DNA from: a bacterium
Lineage (GTDB): Bacteria; JAJVIF01; JAGGVT01
DNA length: 17,125 nucleotides
Reading direction: 5' to 3'
NCBI GenBank assembly: GCA_021157815.1
Contig: JAGGVT010000148.1
Location: forward strand, 1-17,125
In this document: positions 14,165 to 17,125 of the stretch, in pieces
Layout: each line of letters starts with the position of its first letter
Numbering within the stretch: position 1 is the first letter of the stretch
Position numbers and translations under genes: made by a program
Notes under the pieces: generated by a model
What the model was told of the DNA's origin: nothing
Databases searched by the model: none
What the model saw: only the letters and a program-made list of their open reading frames with translations

Positions 14165-14584
14165 ATGAATATCATACAAGTTTATCAACGGTTTCCATCA
14201 CATGAATCGTGCCTTAAACACCTTGAAAAGATAAGGTGGCACGGCAAGCCCGTTTGCCCTTATTGCAAGTCTGATAATTCATCGCCACTTCCAAAAGAAC
14301 TCAGGCATCATTGCAACACATGCAATACTTCTTACAGCGTTACAGTTGGAACTATATTCCATAAGACTAAAATCGACCTGCAAAAATGGTTTGCGGCAAT
14401 CTCACTTGTTTTGAATGCTAAAAAGGAAATTAGTTCGAGACAGCTGGCTGTACATATTGAAGTGAATAAAAATACAGGTTGGTATTTGACCATGAGGATA
14501 AGACGCGCACTGGCAGAACAACCTGGTTTATTACAAAGAATTGTTGAAGATAAGGAAGCGTATATTGGCGGTAAAACTAACTAA
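14165..14584 (+). CDS. IS1595-type transposase fragment (zinc ribbon plus helix-turn-helix, catalytic domain missing)
   Basis: The 139-residue protein matches the N-terminal half of IS1595/ISXO2-type transposases. It has a zinc ribbon with Cys31-x2-Cys34 and Cys50-x2-Cys53, the stretch SVTVGTIFHKTKIDLQKWF, then a helix-turn-helix (about 86-115, SSRQLAVHIEVNKNTGWYL). It stops right after EAYIGGKTN, where full transposases (about 300 residues) continue from VDETYIGG into the DDE nuclease domain. The first catalytic Asp position reads Lys. It therefore cannot transpose DNA but should still bind DNA. ATG 14165 follows a G-rich ribosome site. An upstream in-frame ATG at 14108 overlaps the promoter and is less likely. 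The P63C gene begins 31 nt later, so the pair looks like one operon. It is either a decayed transposon or a domesticated DNA-binding protein. Confidence 0.82.
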   Translation: MNIIQVYQRFPSHESCLKHLEKIRWHGKPVCPYCKSDNSSPLPKELRHHCNTCNTSYSVTVGTIFHKTKIDLQKWFAAISLVLNAKKEISSRQLAVHIEVNKNTGWYLTMRIRRALAEQPGLLQRIVEDKEAYIGGKTN

Positions 14585-14615
14585 AAATCAAAACCTGGGT
14601 CTTGGGGAATTTAAC

Positions 14616-15497
14616 ATGACTGAGAAAATTTTAAGAGCAATTTGGGGTTCACCTGACAAACCGCTAATTCTGGCCGGGTTTGAAATTCCCTGTTATGTTC
14701 TTGAGGACGGAACAAGAGTATTATCCGTCAAAGGCATGCAGGCGGCACTATCACTGGGGCAAAGCAATGGTGCGGCTTTCATGAATTTAATTGGGCAAAA
14801 AAACATCAAACCCTTTATTAATGAGCATTTAGCCAGGACGCTATCTAATCCAATCAGGTTTATAAGGCCTGGGCATGGTGGCAGGCCGGCTTTAAGCTAT
14901 GAGGCAACTGTCCTGGCGGATATCTGCAACTCGCTATTGAAAGCGGGAAAAGAGGGTCAATTAACGTTATCCCAACAAAGAATTGCAGACCATTGCGAAA
15001 TGCTTTCCAGAGCTTTCACAAATGATGGTTTAATAGCTTTAATTGATAAAATAACCGGATATCAAGAAGTAAGGCATCGCGATTTACTTCAAGAAATTAT
15101 CAAGAAGTACATTACAAAAGATTTAATGAAGTGGCAAAAACGTTTTCCTGATGAGTTTTACAGGCAAATTTTCAGGTTAAAAAATTGGTCATGGCGAGGT
15201 AAGGATTTTAATCCTTCCCCGATTGTTGGGAAATATATAAATGATGTTGTTTATGAAAGATTAGCTCCCGCTGTGTTGCAAGATCTGAAAAAAGTTAATC
15301 CGCCTGATAAGAAAAGAGGAGGTGAACAGCATCATGGATGGTTAACTGAAGAGGTTGGCCACCCGAAGCTCAGAGACCATCTCATGGGCATTATTGCTTT
15401 AATGAGAGCAGCGCCTAACTGGCCTTCTTTTAAACGTATGCTTGAACGAGCATATCCTAAAAAGGGAGATACAATCGACTTTTTTAATAAGTATTGA
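14616..15497 (+). CDS. P63C-domain protein (phage-associated family, function unknown)
   Basis: The 293-residue soluble protein starts with an antirepressor-like N-terminal segment (IPCYVLEDGTRVLSVKGMQAA, about 24-44), continues with a basic central part (RPGHGGRPALSYEATVLADIC), and ends with the P63C domain (about 165-260: WQKRFPDEFYRQIFRLKNWSW, then YERLAPAVLQDLKKVNP, HHGWLTEEVGHPKLRDHLMG). P63C proteins are known from phages and many bacterial accessory regions, without an established biochemical role. ATG 14616 is preceded by GGGG at 9 nt. The frame is open 75 nt further upstream but overlaps the transposase fragment. Expression probably depends on the promoter at 14093-14121, and a hairpin follows at 15510-15529. 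Position suggests an accessory or mobile-element cassette, perhaps regulatory or defensive; this is inference. Confidence 0.85.
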   Translation: MTEKILRAIWGSPDKPLILAGFEIPCYVLEDGTRVLSVKGMQAALSLGQSNGAAFMNLIGQKNIKPFINEHLARTLSNPIRFIRPGHGGRPALSYEATVLADICNSLLKAGKEGQLTLSQQRIADHCEMLSRAFTNDGLIALIDKITGYQEVRHRDLLQEIIKKYITKDLMKWQKRFPDEFYRQIFRLKNWSWRGKDFNPSPIVGKYINDVVYERLAPAVLQDLKKVNPPDKKRGGEQHHGWLTEEVGHPKLRDHLMGIIALMRAAPNWPSFKRMLERAYPKKGDTIDFFNKY

Positions 15498-15509
15498 AAA
15501 GATGAGACA

Positions 15510-15550
15510 TCCCTGTATTTTTACAGGGACACTGGTTATTATTTTTTATT
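15510..15550 (+). terminator. terminator after the P63C gene
   Basis: A perfect 8-bp stem TCCCTGTA/TACAGGGA with a TTTT loop (15510-15529) lies 12 nt past the stop. It is followed after 11 nt by a T-rich run (15541-15550). The delayed T run makes it weaker than a classical terminator. Confidence 0.6.
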
Positions 15551-15582
15551 TAACATGCTTGATGCATAACTTGGAGTGAACC

Positions 15583-16956
15583 ATGAATCTTAAATCAAAA
15601 ATATTAGCTTTGGAGGATGATATCATTGTCACCGTAAAAGAAGCGGCATATCGAAACTGCAAACCTCAGATCGAATTGTCTTTGGACAATGATGGGCTAA
15701 TCTACGCTCAGGGAAAAGGTCTTATTGGTTCGCGAATTCAGGGTATTATCGACCATAATACCGACAAGCAGAAAGAGATGAAAATAATTGCCCATAGAAA
15801 CGGCGGGAATGTATATTCGCTGTATTATCCCCCTTTGCCTTCAAAACCGGGAATGCGCGCTATTGATTACCATATACGCGGGCACATATTCCATCTTCGT
15901 ACTCCATCCACAAACACAATGGCGGTAACATACAAATGCAACTGCAGTTGCGAACACTGTTCCGCCGAGGTGAAAATAGACCCCAGACGGGAGGAACTCA
16001 CAACTGAGGAGTGGAAAAAGGTCATTGATGACGGCTGCAAACTGGGCGTTTACAACCATGTATTCACCGGCGGCGAACCATGTGTTCGGAAAGACCTTCC
16101 CGAATTAATCGCGCATGTCACATCCGAAAAGGGCACCACGTTGATGTTTACCAACGGAACTCTATTGAAAAAGCGCGCAAAGGAACTGGCGGACGCCGGC
16201 CTGTATGCCGTAAATGTATCCATTGATAATATTGACCCAAAAGTGCACAACAAATTGCGTGGGATGAAAAACTGTTATGAGAAGGCGTTGGAAGGCGCAG
16301 CCGCGGTTCGTGAACTGGGTGTGCTTACAGGCTTAAGCACTTATGCCACAAAGGAAACAATCCATAATGGCAGTGTTGAAAAACTTATCCAACTTGCCGA
16401 TGAAGAAGGATTTATCGAGGTTACGATTTTTGATCCCATGCCCAGCGGACGATGGATGCACGATACATCGTTCGTTCTTGATGAGGATGACCGTGCGTAT
16501 CTTCGCAAACTAACATTGGATTCCCGCCTGGCGAGCAATACAGGTCCTGCTGTAATCGCACAGTCATATATCAACTCCCCCTATGGTTTAGGCTGTTTTG
16601 GCGCTTACGATCAGTTTTACACAACCGCGTACGGTGACATAAATCCATGCGATTTCAACCCGGTAACTTTCGGAAACACAAGAAAAGAGGGTGTTATTAA
16701 ATCATGGCATCGCATGATTCACCATGAGGAATTTCGCCATAAACGCAAAAACTGCCGTATGCAGAATCCGGAGTATCGAAAAAAATTTATTGATACCGTA
16801 CCTGCTGGATTGCAGTGGCCGATTCCGATTGAGTTTTATGAATCAAACGGCAAATTCAAACCTGTGAAGGCATATGACGCATCAGTTGAAAACCACAAGA
16901 TGCATGAGACTAAAAGGGAAACCAGAGAAACTGTATTCCACGGCATGAATGGTTAA
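15583..16956 (+). CDS. radical SAM/SPASM-type protein of unknown specificity
   Basis: The 457-residue enzyme has about 110 N-terminal residues of unknown fold, then a radical SAM core with the [4Fe-4S]-binding CX3CX2C motif Cys119-Cys123-Cys126 (YKCNCSCEHCSAE) and the SAM-binding TGGEP near 163-167. It belongs to the MoaA/PqqE-like group. The C-terminal region (about 340-420: GLGCFGAYDQFY, TAYGDINPCDFNPVTFGN, then a further Cys in RKNCRM) resembles a SPASM/twitch domain holding an auxiliary iron-sulfur cluster. Such enzymes modify peptides or cofactors by radical chemistry. No precursor peptide, transporter or partner is visible in the 85 nt upstream or 169 nt downstream, so the substrate cannot be named. 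GGAG sits 7 nt before ATG 15583. It is probably a single-gene transcript. Confidence 0.9.
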   Translation: MNLKSKILALEDDIIVTVKEAAYRNCKPQIELSLDNDGLIYAQGKGLIGSRIQGIIDHNTDKQKEMKIIAHRNGGNVYSLYYPPLPSKPGMRAIDYHIRGHIFHLRTPSTNTMAVTYKCNCSCEHCSAEVKIDPRREELTTEEWKKVIDDGCKLGVYNHVFTGGEPCVRKDLPELIAHVTSEKGTTLMFTNGTLLKKRAKELADAGLYAVNVSIDNIDPKVHNKLRGMKNCYEKALEGAAAVRELGVLTGLSTYATKETIHNGSVEKLIQLADEEGFIEVTIFDPMPSGRWMHDTSFVLDEDDRAYLRKLTLDSRLASNTGPAVIAQSYINSPYGLGCFGAYDQFYTTAYGDINPCDFNPVTFGNTRKEGVIKSWHRMIHHEEFRHKRKNCRMQNPEYRKKFIDTVPAGLQWPIPIEFYESNGKFKPVKAYDASVENHKMHETKRETRETVFHGMNG

Positions 16957-17011
16957 AATTATCAGATCGTTTGCAAGCAGGAAGATTAACCCTAAATCCG
17001 CGATTGAACTC

Positions 17012-17092
17012 ATTGTCATTCCGGGCTTGACCCGGAATCCATCTTGACAAGCGAAAAAGATATGGATTCTGAATCAAGTTCAGAATGACAAT
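17012..17092. repeat. 81-bp foldback repeat
   Basis: Two 31-nt inverted arms (17012-17042 and 17062-17092) carry ATTGTCATTC...GAATCCAT and its complement around a 19-nt AT-rich spacer. Six mismatches all lie in the arm centres. Each centre is itself a small palindrome (CCGGG-cttga-CCCGG in the left, CTGAA-tcaag-TTCAG in the right). It lies 55 nt past the radical SAM gene. Nothing else is seen from 16957 to 17125. Confidence 0.8.
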
Positions 17093-17125
17093 TTATCACC
17101 CAATTGGTGAATTCAATGTTAACCA

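Noticed and set aside
13972-15582. Intact IS1595 insertion sequence
   Set aside because: No matching terminal inverted repeats were found around the transposase fragment and P63C gene, and the DDE domain is absent.
1-17125. CRISPR array, rRNA or tRNA genes
   Set aside because: No regularly spaced direct repeats and no recognisable RNA gene sequence were seen on either strand.

Overview
The window looks like the chromosome of a free-living, probably Gram-negative (diderm) bacterium of moderate GC. This rests on a lipoprotein signal with PKD and sialidase-like repeats, a flagellar-type FliR, a sigma-54 activator with a matching sigma-54 promoter, and PhnD-like and glutamate dehydrogenase genes. 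No rRNA, tRNA, CRISPR array or intact insertion sequence is visible. Several intergenic gaps hold long foldback repeats of unrelated sequence, so the genome appears rich in dispersed palindromic elements. The phylum cannot be assigned from the sequence alone.

Left part, minus strand: a partial secreted protein (1-388, TTG start) lies 1 nt after a PhnD-like periplasmic binding protein (390-1373). A foldback element (1487-1605) separates these from a 948-residue lipoprotein with a PKD domain and Asp-box repeats (1613-4459). Its leader, 4460-4683, carries a terminator-type hairpin that can re-pair, next to the bidirectional terminator of the gene before it.

Centre, minus strand: this is the most coherent part. 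In transcription order it runs PRC-barrel protein (10996-10115), terminator, soluble GAF histidine kinase (9964-8225), NtrC-type sigma-54 response regulator (8225-6876, 1-nt overlap with the kinase), a palindromic hairpin, two copies of a long GTACCCGGTAC palindrome, a near-consensus sigma-54 promoter (6460-6444), a small protein with two CxxCx5Cx11-12C modules (6370-6026) and glutamate dehydrogenase (5961-4684). The inferred model is that the regulator binds the palindromes as enhancers and drives the Cys-module protein and glutamate dehydrogenase from the sigma-54 promoter.

Right part, plus strand: after a 600-bp gap with a 234-bp foldback element come a secreted protein of unknown function (11613), another foldback element, fliR (12658), an O6-alkylguanine-DNA alkyltransferase homologue with Gln in place of the arginine finger (13471), and a two-gene cassette. 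The cassette consists of an IS1595-type transposase fragment lacking its catalytic domain (14165) and a P63C-domain protein (14616), behind a strong promoter bracketed by direct repeats. A radical SAM/SPASM protein (15583) and a last foldback repeat (17012-17092) close the window.
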